Assembly: GCF_034676545.1 (NCBI RefSeq)
Contig: NZ_JAUCBZ010000006.1
Span: 1 to 17,371, forward strand
DNA length: 17,371 nucleotides
Source of the DNA: Pararhodobacter sp.
GTDB taxonomy: Bacteria; Pseudomonadota; Alphaproteobacteria; Rhodobacterales; Rhodobacteraceae
Direction of reading: 5' to 3'
In this document: piece by piece, positions 7,831 through 15,163 of the stretch
Position numbering within the stretch: position 1 is the stretch's first letter
Layout of the letters: every line of letters starts with the position of its first letter
The notes under the pieces: generated by a model
What the model was told of the DNA's origin: nothing
The model's input: only the letters and a program-made list of their open reading frames with translations
Databases searched by the model: none
Program-made: the position numbers and the translations under genes

Positions 7831-7875
7831 CGAGAACAAAAAAGGGCGATCAGTGGCCGCCCTTTTTGTTTCTCG
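7831..7875. terminator. Bidirectional intrinsic terminator between converging operons
   Basis: AAAAAGGGCG (7839-7848) pairs with CGCCCTTTTT (7858-7867) around a nine-base loop, and flanking GAGA (7832-7835) pairs with TCTC (7871-7874). The stem is bordered by a T-run on the plus strand and, because of the A-run on the other side, by a T-run on the minus strand as well. It lies 36 bases after the last rightward gene and 42 bases past the stop of the leftward TadG-like gene, so it can end both operons. Confidence 0.88.
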
Positions 7876-7917
7876 TCTGATTGGCCGCCGGATCATGGCC
7901 GGACTTATGACCGGTGC

Positions 7918-8316
7918 TCAGTTTGTCGCGCCGGAAACTTTGGTGCTGGGGAAGGATCGTCCCGGTCCCCAAAGGATGCGGACTGCCCCATTAGCCCCGG
8001 CCCCTTCTGCCGCGCGGAACTGGAAGCTGGTTTGTACCGAACAGCCGCCCTGGTTTCGCACCACTTCCACCTTGCTCATAGTTAGAGAGCCGCCACCATA
8101 GCCGACAATGACCGTCAATCGCTGGCCGGGTGTCACGGTGTAATTCCCCCAGGAGGTTTCGCCGCCGCCGCCACCGTGCCCATAGACCGGATTAAAGACG
8201 TATCCGCCACCCAGCACCGCCGGGTAGGCCTTGAAACGGAATGATGATGCCCCGCCGCCGCCAGCTCCATAAGTGCCGCCGTTTCCGCAAGTGCCCACTG
8301 AATAATAAGGCACCAC
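7918..8316 (-). CDS. C-terminal glycine-rich segment of the TadG-like adhesin gene (out-of-frame fragment)
   Basis: This 132-residue open stretch is in the same frame as the TadG-like N-terminus at 9924 and is best read as the 3' end of that gene, not as a separate gene. It contains YYSVGTCGNGGTYGAGGGG, GGGYVFNPVYGHGGGGGETSW, a beta-strand pair TVTPGQRLTVIVGYGG, and ends ANGAVRILWGP followed by a short Ser/Thr tail. The pattern TPGQ..TVIVG...G..G..GAVRI is typical of glycine-rich C-terminal domains seen in phage tail and adhesin-like proteins. No ribosome site precedes the GTG at 8316. The upstream middle segment stops at 8337-8339; joining needs a shift of one base near 8340. Confidence 0.6.
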   Translation of the reverse strand: MVPYYSVGTCGNGGTYGAGGGGASSFRFKAYPAVLGGGYVFNPVYGHGGGGGETSWGNYTVTPGQRLTVIVGYGGGSLTMSKVEVVRNQGGCSVQTSFQFRAAEGAGANGAVRILWGPGRSFPSTKVSGATN

Positions 8317-8336
8317 CCACTCCGCCTCTGACCTCG

Positions 8337-9545
8337 TTAACTGCCTGAGCCCTTTGTACCGCTGCTTCCACTGCTTCCGCCGCTGCCCTCAGTGTTTCCA
8401 TTTGCTCCCGAGCCATAGAGGCCGACTCCGCCGCCGCCGCCACAGTTCTGTTTGCACAGCGTTACGATGTTGACGACTGAGGCACCGCCACCACCAGCGC
8501 CACCGTTCCGCGGAAGACCCCGGCCGGCCACCGCCAGCGCCGCCGTTTCCTGCATAGCCTCCAGCACCGCCGCCGCCACCGCCCAGATAACACTTGTGCC
8601 CAGTTGACCGGCTGTCTGACCTTCATAGAGCGTCCAGGTCGCACACTGCGCCATGACGCCAGTGCCACCGCTACCACCACACCCGCCGCCATGCTTGGAG
8701 CCGCCGCAGCCGCCAGCACTTCCGGTTCCGCCATTTGCTGTAAGGTTCACACCTGTTCCCGAGACCGAGGATGTCACGCCGGAATAGTAGTTGTGATGGT
8801 CATCATATGGGCGCACCTGGAGCCCGCTTCCGCCCCCGCCAATGGCCAGTGCCGCGATCTGCGTGACGCCTGCCGGCACCGTCCAGGTGTAGGTTCCCGG
8901 TGTCGTCCAGATGACATGCCCCGGAGCCGCCTGACAGGTGTTCGTCTCGCTGCGCTTTGTCCCTGTATCAAGCCATCCGCCCCATACCGGATTGCCTGTG
9001 GTCGCGGGGCAGGTCGAGGTACGGGCCTGTTCGGCCTGCCAAGCTGTCGCGCCGGTCTGACCTGAAGGGCAGGTGCCGGTACGATTGACCCATTGTGTCT
9101 GACGCGCTGCCGGCGTGCATTTGAGTGCGCAGGTATCAGAGGCGACACGGGTTGTTGTTGTGTTGGCCCAGCCGCTCCAGACTGGAGTTCCTGACGGGGT
9201 GGGGCAGGAAGCTGTACGCCGCTGCTGGGTCTCGATGGTGCGTGATCCCAGATAGCCGGTCGCACATGCGGCGGTGGCGCTGACCCACTGGGTTTGCGCT
9301 GCCGGCGCAACACAAGGTGCAGCACAGCTCTCAACACGGTTGCGGGTGTTTCCGGTGGCGGTCCATCCGCTCCAGGTTGGAGCGCCTGCGGTCTCGGAAG
9401 CGCAGGACGATGTGCGACGATCCTCGCTTTCAAAGGTGATGGAGCCGATGAGTCCGGACGGGCAGGTCGCGGATTGTGCAGTCCATCGCTGACTGAGCTG
9501 GATCGGTCGCGCAGAAGGCGCGGGCATTGGCGTCGGTGGCCACAT
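8337..9545 (-). CDS. Middle part of the TadG-like adhesin gene: Cys/Trp modules and glycine-rich domain
   Basis: The frame is open for 402 codons, but the first 15 or so (to about 9500) are an off-frame reading of the TadG-like N-terminal part. From about 9497 it encodes three tandem Cys/Trp modules (to 8925), then a linker with TTPGTYTWTVPAGVTQIAAL, which opens a glycine-rich domain with many GG and several Cys (TGSAGGCGGSKHGGGCGGSGG). Between about 8583 and 8524 this frame becomes Ala/Arg/Val-rich, while the neighbouring frame reads GGGGGGAGGYAGNGGAGGG. The sense therefore switches frame for 20 codons and returns (GLPRNGGAGGGGAS). No ribosome site fits the ATG at 9545. I regard it as the internal part of one large gene running from 9924 to 7918. 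Secretion and surface exposure are inferred from the fused anchor and the Cys-rich, Gly-rich make-up. Confidence 0.65.
   Translation of the reverse strand: MWPPTPMPAPSARPIQLSQRWTAQSATCPSGLIGSITFESEDRRTSSCASETAGAPTWSGWTATGNTRNRVESCAAPCVAPAAQTQWVSATAACATGYLGSRTIETQQRRTASCPTPSGTPVWSGWANTTTTRVASDTCALKCTPAARQTQWVNRTGTCPSGQTGATAWQAEQARTSTCPATTGNPVWGGWLDTGTKRSETNTCQAAPGHVIWTTPGTYTWTVPAGVTQIAALAIGGGGSGLQVRPYDDHHNYYSGVTSSVSGTGVNLTANGGTGSAGGCGGSKHGGGCGGSGGTGVMAQCATWTLYEGQTAGQLGTSVIWAVAAAVLEAMQETAALAVAGRGLPRNGGAGGGGASVVNIVTLCKQNCGGGGGVGLYGSGANGNTEGSGGSSGSSGTKGSGS
8925..9497 (-). repeat. Three tandem protein modules of about 65 residues, Cys/Trp-rich
   Basis: Module 1 spans about 9497-9297, module 2 9296-9102 and module 3 9101-8925. 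Shared pattern: a start with QTQWV (SQRWT in module 1), then C.SG..G.., a Gln/Glu-Arg element (EQARTSTC, TQQRRTASC, SEDRRTSSC), P.W.GW, then TG.TR....TC. Each copy has three to four cysteines in matching places. At DNA level the copies have diverged, so this is an old protein repeat and not a recent duplication. Confidence 0.8.
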
Positions 9546-9924
9546 TCAGGAGTTGTTGGGACTGACCGTAGAAGCGACCAAACAGGCTGTCATAACTGGT
9601 GGTGACTGCCAGTTTGACCGTATCTCCTGATCTCGTGATCGCGATATTTGTCCGGGATTTTGGGTCCGTGTAGCCCATCTCGCGCATGTAGGCGTCAAGC
9701 TGACCATGCACGAGTTCCTTGACCTGGGCATCGGTCTTGCCCCGCACCGCTTCTCGAACGGCAACGTCAGCAGCCGATTGCAATTTGCGGTGAAGGCCAG
9801 ATGCGCGGCCATAATCAATGGACACGCCGCCAAAGGCTAACAACGCGATGACCGCTGCTCCGGCAATAACCGGAATACTGCCCTGGTCAGAGCTAAGCCT
9901 TTTCAGAAAATTCCTGTTTTTCAT
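9430..9924 (-). CDS. tadG: TadG-like Flp pilus protein, N-terminal part of a composite adhesin gene
   Basis: Start ATG 9924 (MKNRNFLKRL) follows GAGG by 9 bases and lies 11 bases after the tadC stop; an upstream in-frame ATG at 9945 lies inside tadC. The N-terminal region has the TadE/G-like Tad domain (PF13400 type): SSDQGSIPVIAGAAVIALLA forms the single membrane helix, then VSIDYGRASG and LQSAADVAVREAV. The glutamate expected five residues into a processed TadE/F pseudopilin is missing, so TadG type is preferred. A periplasmic beta segment (SGDTVKLAVTTSYDSLFG) follows to about NVATDANARAFCATDP. From about 9500 the frame ends in a meaningless tail stopping at 9430, while the sense continues in the neighbouring frame (DPIQLSQRW). 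The true product would thus be about 668 residues, from 9924 to 7918, anchored in the membrane or incorporated in the pilus. Confidence 0.78.
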   Translation of the reverse strand: MKNRNFLKRLSSDQGSIPVIAGAAVIALLAFGGVSIDYGRASGLHRKLQSAADVAVREAVRGKTDAQVKELVHGQLDAYMREMGYTDPKSRTNIAITRSGDTVKLAVTTSYDSLFGRFYGQSQQLLNVATDANARAFCATDPAQSAMDCTIRDLPVRTHRLHHL

Positions 9925-9935
9925 GATGGTAGGCC

Positions 9936-10847
9936 TCAATTCCATTCCATGAACTGGATGACCATCGGCATGGAAACCGTGATCAGGAAGGGTGGGAGGA
10001 AGAAGATGACGAGGGGGAGCGTCTGGAGAGTTGAGGCCTTTGCGCCTTTGCTCTCGGCCTCTATGAGGCGCGCGGCACGTCCCTCGCTGGCGAGCGCCAT
10101 AAAGGATGTTCCAAGGCTGGTTCCCTGGAGCTCGGCCTGTATGATCGCCAGAGTCGTGCTGCGTACTTCGGGCAGATCCACGCGCCGGCCAAGATTGAGG
10201 AAGGCCTGACGACGATCGGGCAGGAACGCGAGTTCGGTCAGCGCGATATTGAGCTCTTCGGCCAGAGGCTGTGAGCGACCGCCGATCTCTTCAGATACCC
10301 GACGCCATGTCTGTTCCAGCGGTTTGCCGGCCTCGATCATGATGAGCATGAGGTCGAGGGCATCCGGCCATGCGCTCTTGATGGATTCAAGCCGAGCGGC
10401 AGCAGCCCGCTCGAGCGACATACCGGGGAGCTTCAGTCCCACCCAGATAGCGCCGGCAATGAAGAGGATCGTTCCCGGCAAAGGAAATTCGCGTGTATTG
10501 AGGAACAGCAGATAAAAGATGGCCCCCAGACCAAGAGCGATCGCGCACAGGAATCGGGCCATGATGAAGGCCGTTTCGGCATGGGGACCGCGACGGCCGG
10601 CACGCGCGAGCTTCTCGCGCAATTCCTCAAGCCCCAGCCATCTTTTGAGGCTGAGTGCCTGGACGATATTGCTGGCGAGCACCTGACGAGAGGATAGGCC
10701 ACCCTCATTGACCCGTTCCTGACGAGCAGTTGGCAAGCCCTCGGCCAGTTCCTTGATGCGCTGATCTTTTGATGAGTGTGTGAGCGCAGCGCATCCGGCA
10801 TAGACGGACAGCCCTATGAGCCCGGATATGAGCAGAGATTGCATCAT
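9936..10847 (-). CDS. tadC: TadC, Flp pilus inner-membrane platform protein
   Basis: A 303-residue polytopic inner-membrane protein of the type II secretion F family. An N-terminal membrane helix (LLISGLIGLSVYAGCAAL) is followed by a cytoplasmic part, two membrane helices at about 99-140 (FLCAIALGLGAIFYLLFL and TILFIAGAIWVGLKLPG), a T2SSF domain with WPDALDLMLIMIEAGKPLEQ and AIIQAELQGTSLGTS, and a C-terminal helix containing LPLVIFFLPPFLITV. TadC pairs with TadB to form the platform that the CpaF ATPase drives. The first ATG (10847) overlaps the tadB stop (ATGA) and has GAGGA upstream; a longer reading from 10943 would run inside tadB and is rejected. Confidence 0.92.
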   Translation of the reverse strand: MMQSLLISGLIGLSVYAGCAALTHSSKDQRIKELAEGLPTARQERVNEGGLSSRQVLASNIVQALSLKRWLGLEELREKLARAGRRGPHAETAFIMARFLCAIALGLGAIFYLLFLNTREFPLPGTILFIAGAIWVGLKLPGMSLERAAAARLESIKSAWPDALDLMLIMIEAGKPLEQTWRRVSEEIGGRSQPLAEELNIALTELAFLPDRRQAFLNLGRRVDLPEVRSTTLAIIQAELQGTSLGTSFMALASEGRAARLIEAESKGAKASTLQTLPLVIFFLPPFLITVSMPMVIQFMEWN

Positions 10848-11803
10848 GTCTTGATCCTCTGCATCCGGGACATGACGAAGAGGCCAATGGCGACCCATAT
10901 GGCAGAGCCGCCAAGTACGATCTGGCCGATGAGCGTGGTCCACAAGAGCGACGCCGCATCTGGATTGATGAGGTAATTTACGCCTATGCCGGCAACGGGA
11001 AGGCCCGCCATGATCCGTGACCCGGACTTGGCCTCGGCCATCATGGCTTTGATCTTGCCGGTGAGCTTGGCGCGTTCGCGGATCGTGTTGGACAAGGTTG
11101 TCAGGGTTTTCGCGATACCGCCGCCTTCGTCATTCTGGATGGAAACAGCCAATGACAGGAGCTGCATTTCTTCGACAGGTATTCGAGCAGCCAGTCGTTC
11201 CATTGCCTCGGGCAAGGTCGCACCAATCGCCTGATCTTCGCTGAGGATCTGAAACTCAGATCGAAGAGGTTCTTGCCCATCACGAACAATCACCTTGATC
11301 GCTTCACTCATTGGCACGCCGGCTCGCCGGCTGCGGGCAATGGCGTCCAGTGCATCAGGTAGCTGAGAGACGAACTTGCTTTTGCGTTTATCGCATGACC
11401 CACGCAGGTAGTGGCGGGGGAGGAAGTAACCGGCCACTGCGCCAGCAGGAATGGCGACCAGCAGGTTGCCACTCATGACCAGCACGACGATGAACACAAG
11501 CAGACCAAGGACGATAGAGCCGATGGTGTACTGACGCGGTGTCCATTTATAACCGGCCTGTTGGATGAGCTGCTTCAGCGATATGCTTTTTCGGGCGCGC
11601 TCGGCCTGCGCCAGCTCCTTCATCCGCTCGGCCATGATGGTATTGCGGATCTGATCGAGGTCAGGGCGGACCTTTGCGGCCTGATCGTGCAGATCACTCA
11701 CGCGGCTGGTGAAGGCCGGAACCTCGAAGAGTTGCCGGTAGAACAGTGCGGCGACCGCCGTTGTGAAGGCCAGAGCCATGAAGATTGCAGCCAGGAGGTT
11801 CAT
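10844..11803 (-). CDS. tadB: TadB, Flp pilus inner-membrane platform protein
   Basis: A 319-residue inner-membrane protein of the T2SS F family. Membrane helices are visible at about 4-21, 93-128 (a pair) and 266-312. The T2SSF domain (about 145-270) contains the typical SQLPDALDAIARSRRAGVPM, ILSEDQAIGATLPEAMERLA and NDEGGGIAKTLTTLS, then a KAMMAEAKSGSRIMAGLPV end. TadB and TadC together form the platform for pilin assembly. The protein follows cpaF directly: its ATG at 11803 overlaps the cpaF stop (ATGA), and it overlaps tadC in the same way, showing strict translational coupling along the operon. Confidence 0.94.
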   Translation of the reverse strand: MNLLAAIFMALAFTTAVAALFYRQLFEVPAFTSRVSDLHDQAAKVRPDLDQIRNTIMAERMKELAQAERARKSISLKQLIQQAGYKWTPRQYTIGSIVLGLLVFIVVLVMSGNLLVAIPAGAVAGYFLPRHYLRGSCDKRKSKFVSQLPDALDAIARSRRAGVPMSEAIKVIVRDGQEPLRSEFQILSEDQAIGATLPEAMERLAARIPVEEMQLLSLAVSIQNDEGGGIAKTLTTLSNTIRERAKLTGKIKAMMAEAKSGSRIMAGLPVAGIGVNYLINPDAASLLWTTLIGQIVLGGSAIWVAIGLFVMSRMQRIKT

Positions 11804-13176
11804 GGAACGCTCCTGTTCGCTTTGGCCAGTGCCTCGGCCAGGTTTTCCTCTTCACCATATTCATGGGCGCGCTGAATGAGCCGGGGTGGGCGGTACATCT
11901 GAGTGCCAACAAGACGCCCCTCAGCAAAGTCGAACTTCAGAATATCCGATAAGATGATGGTACTATCTTCCATGGACCCAACCTCGGTCACATGGGTGAT
12001 GACGCGACGACCAGACGGCATGAGCTGTCTGGTCTGGATGATGAGTTCAACGGAATCGATAATGGACTTGCGGATCACATGAGAGGGCTGGGTTTGCGAT
12101 CCGGGGTTCATGAGGATCAGGGATTCTAGGCGCGCGAGGCAGGCTGCCGGATTGTTGGCGTGGATCGTGCCCATCGAGCCTTCATGACCCGTGTTCATTG
12201 CCTGGATCAGGTCGAAGGCCGCGCCATCGCGCACTTCACCGACGATGATCCTATGCGGCTTCATACGCAGGGAGTTCTTCACCAGCTCCTGCATGTAGAA
12301 AGCGCCAGCGCCTTCCGAGTTCTCGGGGCGCGTTTCAAGGCGGATCACATGGGACTGCTGAAGCTGAAGCTCGGCGGTGTCCTCAAGCGTGATGACCCGC
12401 TCATTCGTCGGGATGCTGGCTGTAAGGCAGTTCAGGAGCGTGGTCTTGCCGGAGCCAGTGCCTCCGGAGATGAGAACATTGACCCGGATCTTGCCAATGA
12501 TGCGCAGAATATTGGCCGCTTCTGACGTCAGAGCGCCAAAACGCACCAGATCCTCCAGCGTGAGTTTGTCCTTTTTGAATTTTCGGATGGTCAGGTGCGT
12601 TCCGTCCACGGCCAGGGGCGGAATGATGATGTTGACACGTGACCCGTCTTTGAGGCGAGCGTCGCAGACAGGGTTCTTGGTATCGACAGTCCGGTTTACG
12701 CCTGTTGCGATCTTCTGACAGGTGCGCTGAAGCGCCTCTTCATCGCGGAACCTGATGCCTGTTTCTTCGATCAGCCCCTTGCGTTCGATGTAGATCTTGT
12801 TGGCGGTATTGACCATGATTTCGCTGATGTCGTCGTCAGCAAGCAGCGCCTCCAGCGGCCCAAGACCACAGACTTCAAGCACCATGTCTTCTATGAGCTG
12901 CTCACGATCCGCCCGGGACAGGGCTCCGCTGTCCAGTTCCGCGATCTGGGTCAGGGCTTCCCTGACAACTGAGCGCTCGACCCCCTCTTTGGCGAACAGG
13001 TCGGAACTGTCCATGAGCCGTGTCATCCAGCGCTCGCGGAATGGATCAAGCCGGGACAGATCGGGACCAGCCGGGACGATCGGCGTGGGAGCTGGGGCAA
13101 CCGGCCGCGCTTTGGGCACTTCAGGTCGCAATGCGGCCCGTCTTGCGAGGGGATGTGAGGTTTCGAACAGAGCCAT
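11800..13176 (-). CDS. cpaF: CpaF/TadA, Tad pilus assembly ATPase
   Basis: A 458-residue secretion ATPase of the CpaF/TadA branch of the VirB11/PulE superfamily. A Pro-rich N-terminal stretch (about 15-45) precedes the N-terminal domain with CGLGPLEALLADDDISEIMV, then RVNIIIPPLAVDGTHLTIRKF. The nucleotide domain shows Walker A GGTGSGKTT with Lys244, the Asp box LEDTAEL, Walker B RIIVGEVRDG and the His box MNTGHEGSMGTIHAN, ending with the arginine-rich C-terminus. TadA powers both assembly and retraction of Flp pili at the TadB/TadC platform. The ATG at 13176 overlaps the cpaE stop (TAATG), which also supports the reading of the cpaE 3' end. The stop overlaps the tadB start. Confidence 0.97.
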   Translation of the reverse strand: MALFETSHPLARRAALRPEVPKARPVAPAPTPIVPAGPDLSRLDPFRERWMTRLMDSSDLFAKEGVERSVVREALTQIAELDSGALSRADREQLIEDMVLEVCGLGPLEALLADDDISEIMVNTANKIYIERKGLIEETGIRFRDEEALQRTCQKIATGVNRTVDTKNPVCDARLKDGSRVNIIIPPLAVDGTHLTIRKFKKDKLTLEDLVRFGALTSEAANILRIIGKIRVNVLISGGTGSGKTTLLNCLTASIPTNERVITLEDTAELQLQQSHVIRLETRPENSEGAGAFYMQELVKNSLRMKPHRIIVGEVRDGAAFDLIQAMNTGHEGSMGTIHANNPAACLARLESLILMNPGSQTQPSHVIRKSIIDSVELIIQTRQLMPSGRRVITHVTEVGSMEDSTIILSDILKFDFAEGRLVGTQMYRPPRLIQRAHEYGEEENLAEALAKANRSVP

Positions 13177-14380
13177 TATTCAGCTTCCCGGCGTATCAGT
13201 TTGAAGAGATGGGTCCAGATTGCGGGGCGTGGGGTGGGCTCTATGGCCTCACCCCTTATGGCAACCCCGATCTGGCGCATTGGATGGCGCGCGGCCCGCC
13301 CTGCCGCGTTCATCTGGCCCTGCTTCGTGATGAACAGCTCACCATTGATGACGCTGTTGCGGATCTCGGCCGCCTCGCTGACCACATGGATTGGCTGATC
13401 TTCGAAAGCGAAAGCCTTGCGGATGTCTCGCTCGGCCAGATCGCCGCTTTTTTTTCACCCTTGGCCTGGTTGAGAACCAGCATGGGGTCGATGCCCATTT
13501 CGCCAAGGTGCGCGATGATCGGCTGCGCGGCGGTGATGCCCGGCAGGTCCGGTGTCGTCACCAGGATGACGGCGCGTGCTTCGCTCAATAACGCCTCTGT
13601 TCCAGCCGTCCAGCGCATCGGCATGTCGAGCACGACATTGCGATAGCGGCGCAACAGATGGGAAATCAGGGTTTCCATACCCTGCGGATCATCCAGGATG
13701 GTGGTTTTTGATGTGAGGCTGGCAGGGGCGGCAAAGACCGACAGCCCTCCCTTGCGCATCACCATGGCATCGAGCATTTCGGGTTCGATCCGCGATGGCG
13801 TGTAGAGCAGGGCAGCGGCCTCCGGTATGACCCTGTTAAGGCAAAGCGAGAAGGCAAGTCCGCCCACGGGCTGATCCAGATCGAGGATGCAGGGGTCATC
13901 CAGTTGGGCTGCGACATTGATCGCAATCGTGGTTGCGCCAGAGCCTCCGCGTGCGCCGATCACTGCGATCAGGTCGCCCGAGTGCCCGTCATCAGACGAG
14001 AAGAAGGGGCGAATGGCCTCAAGCAGGGCCGCTTGTGAGATAGGCATGACGAGATAGTCGGACAGGCCCTCTGAGCTGAGCTGGCGATAGAGGGGCACGT
14101 CATTGTCATGGCCGATGGCCATAATGTCGGTACGGGTATCACAGGCCCCTGCGATCACGGCCAGCCGGGACAGGAAGGCGGCGGCGTCCTCATGAGGGCG
14201 CATTTCGATGACGATCAGCCGCCAGCGGGACTGGCGCATTTGATCGGCAATGGTCGCCATATCAGGCTCGGCCTGATGGATCAGCTTCGTGCGGATACGC
14301 TGGGCGCGCAGATCCGTGCTGGCCTTTGAGAGCTGATCGCGAACCTGATCTGTATGGGTGATGGCGAGCATGGATGCCAT
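13176..14380 (-). CDS. cpaE: CpaE/TadZ pilus localisation protein, with a one-base frame break
   Basis: A MinD/ParA-like protein that places the Tad machine, often at a cell pole. A receiver-like N-terminal domain (about 1-125) precedes an ATPase domain with an altered Walker A, GARGGSGATT at residues 142-151, lacking both lysines of KGGxGK. ATG 14380 starts MASMLAITHT, one base after the cpaD stop; the longer reading from 14476 lies inside cpaD. The frame from the start runs into a poor-sense tail and stops at 13310. In the neighbouring frame it continues SGDLAERDIRKAF, then VVSEAAEIRNSVINGEL, to a stop at 13178-13176 that overlaps the cpaF start. The break is at a run of eight A (T8 at 13448-13455). 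One more A, or a -1 shift, restores a 401-residue protein. Confidence is high for the gene, open for the cause. Confidence 0.88.
13448..13455 (-). other. A8 run forming an A_AAA_AAA slippery site in cpaE
   Basis: On the coding strand the bases read GGT GAA AAA AAA GCG in the upstream frame. The heptamer A_AAA_AAA is in exactly the phase needed for -1 ribosomal slippage, and slipping gives GAA AAA AAA AGC GGC GAT, the frame of the real C-terminus. A weak hairpin (CGGC and GCCG, 13446-13443 with 13436-13433) follows. An assembly or sequencing homopolymer error, or polymerase slippage, would explain it equally well. Confidence 0.7.
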
Positions 14381-14381
14381 G

Positions 14382-15152
14382 TCAGTTCCCCACTTCCTGG
14401 GCGATGGAGCGGGCCGCGTCATACTTGGTGGAGGGGTCTTGCCCCTGACGCAGTTCGTTGATGTTGTTGACGGCACGCACAGCGTCTGCCGGGCTCTGTT
14501 GGCGCGGGCGCAAGAGATCGAGGGGCTCGGCCGTCTGCGCTGCTAGGTTCGACTGCGAGGCACAGCCGAAATTCCAGTAGGTTTCGTTCCACCAGCCCTG
14601 TGCGCCGGCACCGGCTGCCAGATCCTGGGGCCACTCTCCGCATTTGTTCGGGACATTTGCGGTGAATGCATCAAACGTCAGGGTGATGGGAGCTTCTGAA
14701 TAGGTGCCCGGATAGGTGCTCACCAGCACATGGCGGGGGCTGACACCGGCACGCGCAAGCGTCTGGCGCACATCTGCAAGCGTGGTTTTGACAGCCGGCA
14801 GCATCTGCGGCGTCGCATTGGGATGATGGCCGCTTGGCCGTTTCCCATCCAGGAGATCGCCGGCGTCTTCCGGGATGACGGGAACGGAGATCCAGAGCTG
14901 GGTTTTGGTGGACTTGCGGAACTGATTGGCAAAATCAGTCACGTCAGAACGCTGGCGGGCATCCAGCCCGCGCGCCCAGCGCGGGAACACCTCAAGGCGC
15001 TTTGGGGCATCCGTGAACTGGATCGGATGACGCTCTTGATAGGCTGCGGGATAGGGCGGCTCATTCCAGAACTGGTCTGCTGCGCAACCGGACAGGGCCA
15101 TGCCTGCCAGAGCAAGGGACAGGAACCGGAGACGGGAAAGGGTCGGGCGCAT
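14382..15152 (-). CDS. cpaD: CpaD, Tad pilus outer-membrane lipoprotein
   Basis: A 256-residue lipoprotein with signal MRPTLSRLRFLSLALAG and lipobox ALSGC (Cys23). The mature part contains family features: RLEVFPRWARGLDARQRSDV, a VSTYPGTYSEAPITLTFDAF stretch, and the diagnostic WNETYWNFGCASQSNLAAQT followed by EPLDLLRPRQQ. CpaD (related to RcpB) associates with the CpaC secretin in the outer membrane. ATG 15152 is preferred: GGAG lies 5 bases upstream and the signal peptide begins there. A TTG at 15167 that overlaps the cpaC stop would add five residues. The stop lies one base before the cpaE start. Cysteines in CGEW and NFGC may form a periplasmic disulfide. Confidence 0.93.
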   Translation of the reverse strand: MRPTLSRLRFLSLALAGMALSGCAADQFWNEPPYPAAYQERHPIQFTDAPKRLEVFPRWARGLDARQRSDVTDFANQFRKSTKTQLWISVPVIPEDAGDLLDGKRPSGHHPNATPQMLPAVKTTLADVRQTLARAGVSPRHVLVSTYPGTYSEAPITLTFDAFTANVPNKCGEWPQDLAAGAGAQGWWNETYWNFGCASQSNLAAQTAEPLDLLRPRQQSPADAVRAVNNINELRQGQDPSTKYDAARSIAQEVGN

Positions 15153-15163
15153 GCTGTCTCCGA

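Noticed and set aside
8925..9497. Thrombospondin type 1 repeats in the Cys/Trp modules
   Set aside because: The W..W and Cys spacing is only loosely similar; the CSxTCG core is absent, so I name no family.
7918..9545. Shufflon or diversity-generating retroelement acting on the adhesin end
   Set aside because: There is no recombinase, reverse transcriptase, template repeat or set of inverted crossover sites in the window; the frame switches fit single-base indels better.
9430..9924. TadE or TadF pseudopilin, or the Flp pilin itself
   Set aside because: The glutamate five residues after a prepilin cleavage glycine is absent, the protein is longer, and the IDYGR and LQSAADVA pattern fits TadG type.
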